A stretch of 64,000 nucleotides of DNA from Ophiura sarsii. Lineage: Eukaryota > Echinodermata > Ophiuroidea > Amphilepidida > Ophiuridae. A program made the translations under genes and the position numbers. The DNA is taken from NCBI GenBank assembly GCA_035610835.1, contig CM069450.1:27215503-27279502 (forward strand). The letters are read 5' to 3'. A model generated the notes under the pieces. The model was not told the DNA's origin. It saw only the letters and a program-made list of their open reading frames with translations, and ran no database searches. Positions 31,584-44,019 of this stretch are shown here, one piece after another. Numbering within the stretch: position 1 is the first letter of the stretch; each line of letters opens with the position of its first letter.

Positions 31584-34191
31584 AACAATACTCGGGCCAG
31601 TATATTGGCCCGACTATGTAGCCTGGGGCCATTATTTCATCGAAAAAGTGCCACGCCAGCTGGCACAGACAGACTTTGCCGTGGACATTTGTGGCATTGA
31701 AGATGGTTAGGGTTAAGAGAGTCTTGAACCATCTTAATTTTAAGGGTGGGTTCATTTTTTCGGAATATAGTCGTTTAGAATTTTAAAATCATAATGAATA
31801 CCACATTTAAAAATAATATCTCTAATTTTAGTGCTACTCCATACCAGATATCTATTTTTATTATTACAAATAGGCAACAGGAGGAGAATTACAATTTTTA
31901 AAATATACAAAATCTTAATCATGTAAATCCCCATTGACGAACATGCCCCATCATAACAGGGCGAATCTGCTTCATAGCACAATTAGTACATTGACCCGAT
32001 AACCAGGCATGTCCTGCATACAATGACGGGTCTATAACTGCATCAAATCTATAACCTATCCCATACCTACCTAATGATGATTTACATTAAAATCTTCTGT
32101 ACGAGTATCTTAAGAAAAAAATCATTGTAACAAATGGAAGAAAATCCACTTTTATGATGTAAAACTGGTTCTTTGATGATAATTTGACAAACATTATTCG
32201 GGGAGCAGCCATTTTCAACCAGTGGCCGCAATGATGAGAATCCCACGGTGAGGTGTACACTCCCCGATCTCCCCTACGCCTTACATCAACAAAACTAGCT
32301 GTTTTGAAGCCCTGTATTTCAGATTTTGGGGAATCTCCTTAGCGACTGTCAATCAAAAATGTCATTATGTTTTGCGTAATATGGACCATTCAGGTTACAG
32401 TTTATATCATAGCTAGGTATTACGGACTATGATAATGGGCCAATCACAGCGCAAATAATAAGATTGAAGCGTGAATTACAACAAATGTGTTAAAATCCGT
32501 GAGGGATCGGCACGTTAGAACGACTTGTTCAAAATTAATATTCAACGTTGTGTATTGTTATATTTTTAAGAAAATACCCCCAAAACAACACCATAATCGG
32601 CCGAGTGCACCAATGGCGTGTAGCTAAAGAATAGCGCTGGATGATAAAAGTGGCATCATGTTATTAATAAACCATTGAACTATTCAATTACAAAAAACGG
32701 ATTTTTATTATGAAAAGAATTACTTTTTATTGCAGGGCCGGTTTTACTCTCAGATTACATCGTTAGTAAGTTACACTACAGTGAGGGCATAACTACTAAG
32801 CTATTACGTTACGCCAGTTTGGTGCACTCGGCCGAATAACAAGGAACTGTTGAATAATTCGAATTTTGATTCGATGTTAGTGTAATTTAATGAGTCGGAA
32901 GCATCGTTCGGCTAAACGACACATCATAGGATATATACACTTCTGGTGAAGTCATTATGTCGCAGTCATATCACCATACAATCAAAAAGGCCTTACATTT
33001 TACGCGCTTGGAGATCTCGGACAAAATTATTGTTCCTCCTTTACAGTTAGCCAACAAATAATAGAAGCTCACCAACTGGGTGTATAAAAGCCAGTCGGCG
33101 TCACAGGCAGAACTTGTATCTATTAGATACAATTTAACAGAGATCATATACAAATAGCAGCATCTTCACAAATGTATTAGACCTACAGGAGAAAGGTATT
33201 GTAATCAAAACCAAGATTGTAGACTAACAAAACAGGTATCCGGTACCGCCAGCAAAGTATGCCAGCGAAATAAGGACAAAATGCATAAAGGTGGAAAGAG
33301 AAGAAATAATATGAGCCTGTTATGCTTTGTTGACGAAAAAGATATTAAGATTGTTAGATATACAATATATTGATATAATTCAAACGTGTCAATGTCCTTA
33401 GTATGTTTCAAAGCTGATCAATTCAAGTGCAATATAAGAAGTAAGGTATCGCAAGTGCGTGACATGATTTCCTTTGAGTGTAACACCAGCGTCATATGGC
33501 ACAAATAATGCTGTTATTTAACTTACAGTACACTCACTTAACATGGCCGGTGTGAAAGGAGCAATGGTCCCCCCTGAGCCATAATCCAGCCTCCATAGAC
33601 ATACACAGAACGAAGCGTGAAACGAGTGTTGCGTGTACAGATACCAGCCTATTCCTTATACTTTGTACAGTGCGGAAGAGGCAGTGATAAGTCCCCCTCA
33701 ACTATGCAATATGACACACAGTGACCGTTCAGAACCTTATTTTACAAGGAAGATGTTGAAACGAAGGGAGTTCATGTTGTTTTTCGTTGTTTTCACGTAA
33801 TCACGTAATAAATTGCGTGTTACTTTGTGCGAATTACAGCGTCGCAGACACGTTCGTCTAACGCCTCATCCACACACGAATTGTATACATGTTATTTAAC
33901 AGCTTGTCTTGCGTGCCGCAGATGGTTTGTGAATGACATTATATACCTCCGCCTGAATTGCGCATGTCAATCGACTGTGAACCCTATTGGCTTATAGCTC
34001 ATCACTGAGTTCCTATACAAGTCGGCGTGAGAGTGAAATATATCACAGATGCATCAGCACACACTAGAGTAACACTGGCTTGACTAGAAGCTATATCGGC
34101 AAAAGGTGGTTTGATACACACACACTCACACTTCGCCTGCGCTATGTGATCATCTTGATTTTTTAACAATTTGCAAACTCTCAACAGTAAT
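31584..34191. other. Unique-looking non-coding stretch upstream of the GPCR
   Basis: No repeat family, exon or RNA gene was recognised. It may include the promoter and 5' untranslated sequence of the receptor at 34192, but no core promoter element could be chosen with confidence. Confidence 0.5.
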
Positions 34192-35394
34192 ATGGCTGTC
34201 AATGAATCGAATACACTTATCTATTCCAATGAACTATCTACAGATTTGGATAATTCTGATCTGGAATGTTTGAGAAGATTTAACCAGACCGCACAGCACT
34301 ATAATGGTACGAATTACATGAGTCCTGATGGTTCGGCTACGTTTGGTTATACAAAAGGCGGCGTGTTGCTGATCACAGTGTTTTACCCATTGATATTAAC
34401 TCTAGGAGTCATTGGAAATGGCGCTTTCATCTACGTGGCAGTAAAAATCAAACACATGCGGACTATCACCAACAGGTACCTCATCAATTTAGCAATTGCA
34501 GATATCATATTCTTGTTTGCAGCCATTGGACCAAAACTTTTACGTTACGCCAAATCTCCCCTCGATGGCGACGATACACCGCTAGGGTCAGCGGGATGTG
34601 TCTCACTGTTTTTCCTCTCGGATATGTCTTATTTTGCCTCTCTTTTCTTCGTAACTCTTGTCTCCCTAGACAGATATGTCGCTGTATGTCGACCGCAGGA
34701 TCGGAATAGTGGCATCAAGGGAAAATCTAAGGAGCTTATAGCGGGTGCATGGATCCTTTCTTGCCTACTGGCCGGTTCTCTTACGCCTGCCAATGCAAAG
34801 TTTGTGTTCTATTGCTACAAATGGGCGCCTATTTACCCATACAACAAATGGCCATCTGCTATTCGATACTGTCTCCCACTGAAACCATGGTTGACACGGT
34901 TTTCATTAGGGTTACAGACACTCCCATTTTTCATAACATTGATTTTAAACAGCGTCCTGTATGTTTCCATCATACACGGACTAGATCAATCAATGAAACG
35001 TCTGAACCAACAAGGTTTGCAGAAGACTAAAGATTCCCACATGCGCAACCAGATTGCCAAGATGCTGGTGGTGAACGGCTTAATCTTCTTCCTGCTTCTT
35101 TCACCGTTTGAATTCGTATCGCTGTGCTACATGATTGCTTCATCTCGCGGTAACCGATTTATCATATCGAACTATGTGGCGAGATCGTACATATCACAGT
35201 GTGCTCGCATACTCTCCTACATCAATTCAGCTATAAATCCTATCATTTACACGGCTATGTGCGACCGTTATATATTAGCATTCAAGCAAGCATTCATCTC
35301 AAAACAATGCAGACGTAGTAAGGACAAGGATCGTAGTGGCATCGACTGCATCACATCAAAATCAACGCAAGCCGAGACCACTTCTGCATTGTGA
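34192..35394 (+). CDS. Class A (rhodopsin-like) peptide-type GPCR, single exon
   Basis: It encodes a 400-residue seven-helix plasma-membrane receptor expected to couple an extracellular ligand, probably a neuropeptide, to G proteins. I start at the ATG at 34192 (AGTAATATGG); the open frame runs 7 codons further up but without an ATG. The N-terminus has N-glycosylation sequons at residues 4, 31 and 38. Helix 1 holds GN at 75-76, helix 2 LAIAD at 100-104. C136 and DRY at 160-162 are spaced 25 residues as in family A. W187 marks helix 4, P245 helix 5, P305 helix 6, and NPIIY 349-353 helix 7 in the context SYINSAINPIIY. The usual helix-6 CWxP is LLSP, so the toggle tryptophan is leucine. Overall it resembles TRH/neuromedin/ghrelin-type receptors, but the ligand is unknown. 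No introns or frame breaks. Neighbours are non-coding. Confidence 0.93.
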   Translation: MAVNESNTLIYSNELSTDLDNSDLECLRRFNQTAQHYNGTNYMSPDGSATFGYTKGGVLLITVFYPLILTLGVIGNGAFIYVAVKIKHMRTITNRYLINLAIADIIFLFAAIGPKLLRYAKSPLDGDDTPLGSAGCVSLFFLSDMSYFASLFFVTLVSLDRYVAVCRPQDRNSGIKGKSKELIAGAWILSCLLAGSLTPANAKFVFYCYKWAPIYPYNKWPSAIRYCLPLKPWLTRFSLGLQTLPFFITLILNSVLYVSIIHGLDQSMKRLNQQGLQKTKDSHMRNQIAKMLVVNGLIFFLLLSPFEFVSLCYMIASSRGNRFIISNYVARSYISQCARILSYINSAINPIIYTAMCDRYILAFKQAFISKQCRRSKDKDRSGIDCITSKSTQAETTSAL

Positions 35395-37094
35395 CTTCAA
35401 GTTTCCAAACCGATTTAATATTGCGACTTAACACGTAACAAAACAAGAAAAAGAATTTAAAAAAATCAGTTTGTCTGAGACCGAAACTTCATAAATATTC
35501 AAGTAAAAATGACAATGACTACGTTTAAAATATGGAACAACCCGATAACACCATACAATGTTATTTGGTAATACACGATTATTGTCTCTGCTTTCAAAGA
35601 TGATATGCACCTCCGTGTTGGGAACTTGCACACATGAATTCGCACACATCCCCGAATTTCAGTATAATGCTTTCTTGCGCAACAGAAGTTCTTTTAATCA
35701 GAAATTGTATTTTAAGATTGTCCTTCGACTTTGTGGTTATAGGGATGAGGAAACTGTCATAATTGTGCTTTTTATTTCTCGCAGTTTCAACATATACCGT
35801 CTTCAAAAAGCAACTGACCGTAATGAGCAAACAAAAGTAAGAAAAGAATAACACTTAGTGCAGTTTTCATTTTCGCACTGGGGTTTTGAACACGCATGAA
35901 AATGTAAAATGTAGAATGGTATGGGCTGCATTTATCAATATAAGCATCCCATTCCTCATTTTATTATCGACTGGTGAGTTATCATCGCTACCAGATTGTA
36001 CATTTTCTTCCTATTGCTACATCGAGGCTATGTGTAGAAGAACCAAATGCTTAAATGAAAAGAAAACACAATTGTTGTGGATTTAGACACAAAGATGTGT
36101 TAATATTCTGTCAAGCTGCACGTGTAGTATCTCAAATTCAAGAAATGACATTTCTTTACACATTTATAATAATTCAATATGTTTATGTTGGAGCTAAATG
36201 TATAGGCTTATTGATTGATATTTAACCCTTTCAAGGCGATTCTGATACGGCACACTGATACATTGAGCACCAATTCGCTTCCTTAACTGGTAATGAACTC
36301 TAACGAGCTTTCCTGTAACTTTAACGCACAAGCAATTAGCTTGGATCAGTCGGACAGCAATGCGCTGTAAATGTGGAACAGTTCATACATTCCTTGAACA
36401 GTATCGTTACCGAGTACCGTAATTTACCCCTTCATTGCTTTATCTTCACATGTAGTATCTTGGTATTTCATTATAGTTACTGTGTGTGCGTGTTTTAAAT
36501 TTAAAAAGGTTTTTGTTCTAAATCAATTTAGTAAGTAACGTACATGAATGCTTTATGAATTATATTAGATTATCCAAACTCCTTAAAAATTGTGGACATT
36601 ATTTGTTTCTTCTCAATCGCCTCAACATATCTTAATATTTTCGTATTGTGTGTTGCATTTCAATACATGCTAAGTGCTCATTTTCCAATGATAACAAATT
36701 GTTCGGAGTCACTTTTGGTTAGCTGTCACGTCTTTTGTGCTAAAAAGTCAATAGAGCATGTCTCTGTGGACTATAAATGTAACGCTTTATCAAGTTCATT
36801 GAACAAATGGCAGATAGATGGTTTTATTTTATTTCGACCCAAAAAATAGTGGTGAACTTGGCACATTTGCGATTGAGACCCACCATTATTCCCCAACAAA
36901 TAACCGAGCCGAATCAAAATCGTTAAATCATGGCTTCATATTTGTATGTACCATATTGATATAAACAGATAACCAAATATCCCAAATAAAGGCCGTTGGA
37001 ATAAATCTGAACTTTTCTTTGCAGATATATATCTTTACTACTGATGGTAAAGGGCCTTTTGGCCACAATACTGACAATTAGTTTCCTCACATGC
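35395..37094. other. Non-coding stretch downstream of the GPCR
   Basis: Unique-looking AT-rich sequence, probably including the receptor 3' untranslated region. No second gene was recognised. AATAAA-like sites exist (for example near 36984), but none can be assigned to the receptor. Confidence 0.5.
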
Positions 37095-37096
37095 TA

Positions 37097-37539
37097 CGAG
37101 GGGTATCAAAAAGTTTTAGAAATCACCCAGAAGTGAAGGAGCCAGAAACTTTATTTTGATACGTAATCCTTCAGACATCTTTACATAGTCTCTGTTGCCT
37201 CAGATTGTGTTATTCCCAAAACAGCAATAAATAGTTTAAAGTTTAGCACAGATTGACCTCTAATGACCCCTACATGACCTTTAATCCTTTGTGTCAACAC
37301 TTTAAACTATTTATTGCTGTTTTTGGAATAACACGATCTGAGGCAATCTGAAAATAAATCAATGGCGGTCAATCTGAGGATCTCTACAATGGCGGTCCGT
37401 GGACAGGTAATAAATAGTGGGAGAAATGTGTAACTTTGCAAAGAGACTATGTACAGATGTCTGAAAGATCAAATAACAAAATGAAATTTCTAGCTCCTTC
37501 ACTTCTGGGTGATTTCTAAAACTGTTTGATACCCCCTCG
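37097..37539. mobile_element. Mariner-type MITE (443 bp) with TA TSD
   Basis: It begins CGAGGGGTATCAAAAAGTTT and ends AAACTGTTTGATACCCCCTCG. TA lies at 37095-37096 and 37540-37541. The arms run about 70 bp (AGAAATCACCCAGAAGTGAA, GGAGC.AGAAA). A second, inner inverted repeat is present: TGTTATTCCCAAAACAGCAA against TTGCTGTTTTTGGAATAACA. The GAGGGG..TCAAAAAGT type end and TA duplication are typical of Tc1/mariner derivatives. No transposase remains. Confidence 0.85.
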
Positions 37540-37728
37540 TATGTACTATATTATATTGGTCAATGTTAATGTTTCAGACGGTGATATATAACAGTTTAGT
37601 CTATCAGTTACTGAACTTTTAATGGACCGAGATAGGTTAAGCATCTGATGGGGCCAGTCTTGTCTGAAATTTTGTGCTGGATCCGAATATCGTCACCTCA
37701 CAAATCGCAATCGCGGTTTCGGCAGTGT

Positions 37729-40290
37729 ACCAAAAATCACGCTTTTTACCAGAAATACCCCCAATATCGTATTGTCATCATAAATATGCTAATGCACTAT
37801 TTTGATACCTAATTAAAGTTTATATAAATGTATACTTAAAAAATAACGAAAACGATGTTAAAAAGGATTATACAACTTGATTTTGCATAATTATCATAAA
37901 TATTTAAATTATTTGGGTTTTTTTCTTATAATAGATCAACACTTAACCTTTTGACCTCAAAGGGGTTAAAAAGTTGAGAAACTCATTTTTTCAGAATTTT
38001 GTGCTAAATACGAATATCAATTATTAAGAATCTAGGAATATAATAAATGATTAGTTGCAAACATGGATTTCTGTACAAAAATACCACTTTTAAACCGGAA
38101 ATACTCCAATATCGTATTTTCACCATAAATAAGCTAATGTACAAGCTATAAACACTATTTTGATACCTAAGTAAAGGATACATAATGGTTTTCCTGAAAA
38201 ACCAAAACAACTAAATTGGTTGTTAAAAGGGATTTAAACAACTTGATTTTGCATAATATTTTTTATGAATATTGAAATTATTGGGTTTTTTGTCTTATAA
38301 TAGATTTAAGGGGTCAACAAATTGAGAAACTCAATTGTTTTTAGAATTTTGAGCCCAATACGAATATTAATGTTTTAAAATCCAGGATTATATTATTAGT
38401 TGCAAAAATGGATTTGTGAACAAAAATACCCCTTTCAACCGAAAATAGCCCCATATCATATCTTCGTCATAAATATGATAATGTACCAGCTGCAACTTTA
38501 GACACCAAATCACAGGTTACATATTTTCCTACCCGAAAATGAACAAAAAACAACTAAATTAATTGTTTAAACTTAGTTAAACAACTAAATGTTGCTTAAT
38601 GTCTAATAAAAATAAGAAATGTTATGGTTTTTTATTGTTATAATAATCAATATTTGACCTTTTTAGGAGGGGTCAGACATTGAGGAAATATATCGTATTT
38701 GTAATTTTGTGCTGAATCCGAATATTAAACATTTTGAAGCCGTCATCCTGATCTTAGTGGTCATTAGATGATCCATTTTGGTCATTAGATGGTTACTTGT
38801 GGTCATTAAATGATTACTTGTGGTCATTAATTGATAACACGGGGTCAAATAGTTACTTTATATATATTATTATATAATTGCTTTGTAACATGACATCATC
38901 ACGTATGGTAATTAAATAACCGTCTAGGTTCATTTGATAACCGTCCAGGTTCATTAAATAACAGTATAGGTTCATTTAAAAATAGTCTATGTTCATTCAA
39001 TAACAGTCTAGGTTCCTTCAATAACAGTCTAGGTTAAATAAATGACTGCTTGTAGCAATTGCGCTGTTACTTGGAGTCATTAAATGATCACATGAACCAC
39101 AAAATACGGAGTGCCACACAATCATAAAGGGTTCAAAAAGTAAGTCCCCCTTAAATTCGATCCCGTTTGTTTGCATTAAACTCCACACACAAATGTGCGT
39201 TTTGAAAAATTCAAATGTTTATGAATAGAGAAAACGGTTTTTTCTTTCTTCATAAATGTGTTTACTCCTTTCAATTTTAATATAAGGATTCAGCACAAAA
39301 TTACAAATACAATAGATTTCCCCGATTTTTGACCCCTCCCATGTAAAAAGGTCAAATATTGAATATTATAGCAACGACACAATCATACAATTTCTATTCT
39401 TATTAAACATTACGCAACATCTAGTTGTTTAACTAAGTGTAAAAATCAATTTAGTTGTTTTTTGTTCGTTTTAGGGTAGACACATATGTAACCTGTGATT
39501 TGGTACCCGCATGGTGACAAAGATACGATATTGGGCTATTTCCGGTTAAAAAGCGTGTTTTTTGTACAAAAATCAATTTTTGCAACTAATAATATAATCC
39601 TTGATTATAAAACATTAATATTCGTATTTACCTCAACATTTTATAAAACAAAATGAGTTTCACAATTTGTTGACACCTTTGAGGTCAAAAGCTCAAATGA
39701 TGATCTATTATAAGAAAAAACACCAATAATTTCAATATTTATGAAATATTATGCAAAATTAAGTTGTTTAAATCCCTTTTAACAGCCAATTTAATTGTTT
39801 TCGTTCTTTTTCAGGAAAACCTTTAAATAGGTATTAAAATAGTGTTTATAGCTTGTACATTAGCTTATTTATGATGAAAATACGATATTGGTGTATTTCC
39901 GGTTAAAAAGTGATATTTGTGTACAAAATCCATTTTTACAACTTATAATATAATCCTAGAATCTAAATCATTGATATTCGTATTTTGCACGAAATTCCGA
40001 GAACAAAAATGAGTTTCTCAACTGTTTGACCCCTTTGAGGTCAAAAGGTCAAATGATGATCTATTTTAACACAAAAAAACAATAATTTCAATATTTATGA
40101 AATATTACGCAAAAATCAAGTTGTTTAAATCCCTTTTAACAACAAATGTAGTTGTTTTCGTTCTTTTTCAGGAAAAACATTATGTAACCTTTAATTAGGT
40201 TTCAAAATAGTGTTTATAGCTTGTACAGTAGCTTATTTATGATGAAAATACGATATTGGGGGTAATTCCGGTTAAAGAGTGGTAATTTTG
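37729..40290. repeat. 2.5-kb palindrome of ~340-bp tandem units
   Basis: The left arm (37729-38738) has three direct units, each with CCGGAAATAC.CC.ATATCGTATT, CATAAATA.GCTAATG, TTTTGATACCTAA.TAAA, AACAACTTGATTTTGCATAA and GAATTTTGTGCT.AATACGAAT. The right arm (39276-40290) carries the same units reversed, for example ATTCAGCACAAAATTAC, ATGAGTTTC.CAA.TTGTTGAC and GGTCAAAAGGTCAAATGATG. The spacer of about 540 bp is made of other small repeats. Arms are diverged (roughly 80-85 percent by eye). No coding frame exists. Confidence 0.9.
38745..39095 (+). repeat. ~20-bp repeats in the palindrome spacer
   Basis: First part (38755-38845): GGTCATTA.ATGATTACTTGT units, about five. Second part (38925-39035): AACAGTCTAGGTTCATTCAAT units, about six. 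A final GTCATTAAATGATCACATG occurs at 39076. Both motifs share CATTAAAT, so one may derive from the other. Confidence 0.75.
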
Positions 40291-40364
40291 TAAATTCTCG
40301 AACGACCACCTCTGAACGGTCTATCTATCTGTAGTGCTGTGCAGTGTTGTTTAAATCTCCTTTA

Positions 40365-40670
40365 CATACACATGCTTAAGTGCTTATTTTGTTCCGCCAA
40401 ATAATGCAATAAAACCGTCGGGATCGTCCTCTATATTTGAACAACTTCCATGTTCAATTTTGAGACGCAAGCGTAATCCCTATCGAGCTTCTTTTGCAAT
40501 CCTATGGGCAGAACACGATATGCAATTTAATGTACGGAATGACTTACTGTTTCAATGTGACCAACTCAGACAGCTATATAATACATGACATTTATCCTAT
40601 CCCTGTAGATGTCATGTAGGTCGATATAATAGCATGAGCGGCAAATTGCATGTGTAACAGCTTGAATTCA
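40365..40670 (+). repeat. Dispersed ~300-bp repeat, copy 1
   Basis: Blocks TAAGTGCTT.TTT.GTTCCGCC, ATAATGCAATAAAACCGT, TTCAATTTTGAGACGCA, GATATGCAAT.TAATGTAC and ATAGCATGAGCGGCA..T recur in the same order at 60910-61225. No terminal inverted repeat was found, so the class is unknown. Confidence 0.75.
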
Positions 40671-41090
40671 AAGGGTATGCCTTATAAAAATTACCGACGG
40701 GCAGATAATGAAGAGAAGGCAAAATAGTGCAATTCCATTATTGTGATTAATTTCAGCTAGAGGAAAATACAGTTTTAAACATCCGTTCTGGTCATGCTTC
40801 TATTCCTTTCATCAATTCTCTTTATTTAATCTATTGATATTAGAGGATTCAACATTTTTTGAAATATTTATGATTCTAAAGATGAAAAAACAAGTTGAAA
40901 TCCCTGATCATGTTCAGGAACAATACCTAATTTCCCTCAAGGCTATATTTAAACTCGCATCTTGATATCCTTTATCTAATCTGGTGGCTTGCTCAGTTCA
41001 GCAAATAATTAGTATGTCCTGTCTCCTGTTGTAAGCGTGGTTTTGTTGACACAAACTTGTCAAATTTGAGATGGAAATCGGTCTCCGCAT

Positions 41091-41160
41091 GTGGCGGGAT
41101 CGAACCGGACCCGGGCCGCGTGCGTGCAAGTCTAATATCTACCGACTAAGCTATACAGGT
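41091..41160 (-). pseudogene. tRNA-like fragment with A and B boxes
   Basis: The minus strand reads ACCTGTATAGCTTAGTCGGT (A box) and CCGGTTCGATCCCGCCAC (B box). The anticodon arm region TTAGACTTGCACGCACGC does not pair properly and the acceptor halves do not match. Probably a tRNA-derived relic or SINE head. Confidence 0.5.
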
Positions 41161-42929
41161 CAGGTTGAACGCCTGTCCGAGCATGGTACGAGATTGACTC
41201 GGCGATCGCGCGGTACAAGATTGTACCACTGTCTCGGATTTTGTATAATTGCTAGGAGCGTTAAGGTTATTAAGTGACAGGCGATTGATTAACATCTAGA
41301 TCATTTATATCTTGAAAGTGTGTCCAAAGCAACGAATACTTCCCAATGAGAGCTTAGAAGTGCCTATAGCTGCTGATATTCAAATTAATACGATCACGTA
41401 TTCCGACGCAATCCCTGATGGATTTTGAAGTGTGAGTGTTCATTTTAACACTGAATGAGTTTAGCTCAGTCTATTTAGAATTCGGAGTAAACAAATAAAT
41501 CGATGTAAAACGGACATTCATTGCTACTAAGCTTGAGTAACACTTTGCTTACTATAGGCCTTGTATCTGCGGTTTCAGGAGGCATCTTTACATCATTATG
41601 TTCCACTTATTAATACTAATCACTTTTATACCGATTATATTGGCCGGTCATAAATTCTTCAATTCCAAATATTAGGCAGGCCAATGGTCATGCCCTAAAG
41701 CACCGTTTTAATGTTAATCCAAGAAATATCTTTGCTTATATTCAACAATGACAGCAGACTTACAACCACAAAATCAGGGTCTTTAGCCTGCATTACAAAT
41801 CGTCGCTGATCTGACATACCGGAAAATGCGCCATTTTGGGGCAAAATAAGTTAAGTTGCATTTCATAATCTACGAATGAAACTCAAAGGTAATCAATTTG
41901 TTGTGACGCTGATTTACCGTAATTCTAGATATTACAATATTTATCATTTAGGCCACGAATAGTTGAACTGGCAACACTTGGTCCCGTCGTGTACGAAATT
42001 TGATTTCGTATACGTGGACAGCAATTCGATCTGACTCGTCACACCAGGAGGTTATTAATAATAATTTAGGCCACGTTCTTATTTACGCAACAGGTGATGC
42101 TTCTGATTTATAGAGAAGCTCCGATTGGTACGATTCACTTTAGTTAATTGATTAGACAAATGCTGGGTGCTGTTTGCTATATGAGTAAGTTGAACGTTCA
42201 GTGGATAAATAATAATGCATATATTAGTTAGGAGGCCACTTAGCGCTGAACAATAGCCTAGGTCAATGTATCACCAAAACGAACCGCGCGATTTCGAACC
42301 GCGCACTTTGGGTACTAACACCGAGTTAAACTCCCGCGGAAATTTAACTGTCGGTTTCAAGAGTGATCTTAAAGTGAAAGTCTTTCATTGAGACTAAGGT
42401 TTTGAAATATATACTCCTCATAAGAGGACCTGTTTTGCAAACTTATTGAATCCAGTCTATGACATCTACAAGCTTTTGACGGCATTTTACAAATTCGTCG
42501 ATATCAAAAATGAAATGCATCCGAGCAGTGTCTGCAATGATATGCCAAACAGCTCTCCTAAACAGCGAAATTACACAATGTTAATGTATTGAGATAATTT
42601 TTTTAGCAGCTATTATTCTTAAATCGATTTTACGACGTGACCATTTAAGTACATTAAAAGTCATTTGAAGTGAGAGCAAAAGTTGGAACCATTGGCATAT
42701 TGTCCATTTGTCCATTCATGTGCGATCGCGTTATATTTTCATTTTTGTACGGATTGCGGGCTATATGCTTAGGAGGAGCAACTTTCGAGCAAATCTTGTC
42801 AACTGACTAACTAAGAAACTGTGATTTCCTTTTTATTTAACAGAATAAATGAAGTTTTTGCATTACTCGTATGTGGCTCTAGAAACAGAATTGATAATTT
42901 TGAATCTTTACATCGATTGTATATAATAG
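41161..42929. other. Unique-looking non-coding stretch
   Basis: No repeat family, exon or RNA gene was recognised. Confidence 0.5.
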
Positions 42930-42972
42930 TTCCCTTGATAGCTCAGTTGGTAGAGCGTTCGCCTCTAGAACG
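42930..42972 (+). pseudogene. tRNA 5'-half-like fragment
   Basis: TTCCCTTGATAGCTCAGTTG followed by GTAGAGCGTTCGCCTCTAGAACG has a good D arm and A box and the start of an anticodon arm. It then breaks off into unrelated sequence, with no T arm. It resembles the 5' half of the tRNA-like sequence at 59428-59498 (minus). Confidence 0.55.
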
Positions 42973-43904
42973 ACCCTGTTGCTGACCACAATGTCATATG
43001 CTTTTTTTCCGGCGTCAAAATCAATGTTGTTTGTGTTTTTACTATCCATTTGTTTATATTTAATTTATTTATGATTGTTTGGTTGATTTCTGTCATAAAT
43101 TATTAAAATCTATCATCCTGTGAACTGATTTTTTTACGGCGTTCAAACATAAGGTATTTACGGACATTTCCCCGTTCATGTCAATTTTACTCTGATGTAG
43201 GTGCATGTTTTCACACATGTTAGGATAAACTTGACTTTATAAATTACTTAAATGGAAAAAAAGTATTGAATGGGAGGGATATATACTTCAATGTATGTTA
43301 ATTGATCAACGATCGAAGGTCTTGTTTTGATTATGTATTTCGTCACGAATAAACACTTCTTATTTTGATCTACGCAATTCTATGATTTTTTTGTTCGTGT
43401 TTTACGCAGGGCGCCCCCGCACTTGATAATTTATGGTCAACTCGAAGAAGCCTCCTAACTAATATGATAAACTTAACAGCTTAATCCGTTGTAAATATTC
43501 GTGTGTTTTGATCTCTCTTCTCCGCCATGCGAGTAATTTCCCAAAGGCACGTCATTACACATTAATAGGGTTTCTGCACTTATTGGTATGAAATGCAATG
43601 TTTTTCACATACTACCTGCATAAAATCCTCATTTTGTGTTCTGACACACCGGCATATTATGATATTCCGCCATAGACCGTCGTGTAACTGCAGTTCTGAC
43701 ATACATGTATCACTGGCATATGACTTTTTGACATAATTACTCGTAATAAGGTTTTCGGGACCTAGTTATAGTTTCAGTTATATTTGTTCACCCATTTTAG
43801 ACCGGGAAAACGTCCATTATTACTTGCTCACGAATGCAATGGCTGTCGAATCGTAAGTAATGTTAGTTTGGAGATGGATGACTGCACTATATAATATATG
43901 AAGC
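42973..43904. other. Non-coding stretch, no gene seen
   Basis: AT-rich unique-looking sequence. The right edge runs into a single unit of a 57-bp repeat and then the retroelement tail. Confidence 0.5.
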
Positions 43905-43975
43905 CATTGCCGGTCATCAGTACCTAGAAGATGAAGGTGTGGACTACAAAACAGATGAAGTCACGAACGAAGTTT
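43905..43975 (+). repeat. Single 57-bp (19-codon) repeat unit, left of the retroelement
   Basis: On the plus strand it reads in frame GHQYLEDEGVDYKTDEVTNE followed by V and a TAA stop. The same peptide-like repeat occurs on the minus strand at 46229-46440, so the two sets face in opposite directions around the retroelement. Whether it was ever translated is unknown. Confidence 0.6.
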
Positions 43976-44019
43976 AATTGTAAAGTCCGAGCTAACTCGG
44001 GTCGTAACACTGATGACTG

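Noticed and set aside
34171..34191. Extension of the GPCR frame upstream of the ATG at 34192
   Set aside because: The seven extra codons begin at TTG, not ATG; 34192 is the first in-frame ATG.
34749..35030. 93-codon frame overlapping the GPCR
   Set aside because: Out-of-frame shadow of the receptor coding sequence.
38663..38848. Minus-strand frame with MTTSNHLMTTSNHLM repeats
   Set aside because: It is the translation of ~20-bp spacer repeats in the 2.5-kb palindrome; no gene context.
37729..40290. Palindrome as an assembly artefact
   Set aside because: Arms differ at many positions and units differ from each other, which a duplicated read would not give; long reads would still be the proof.
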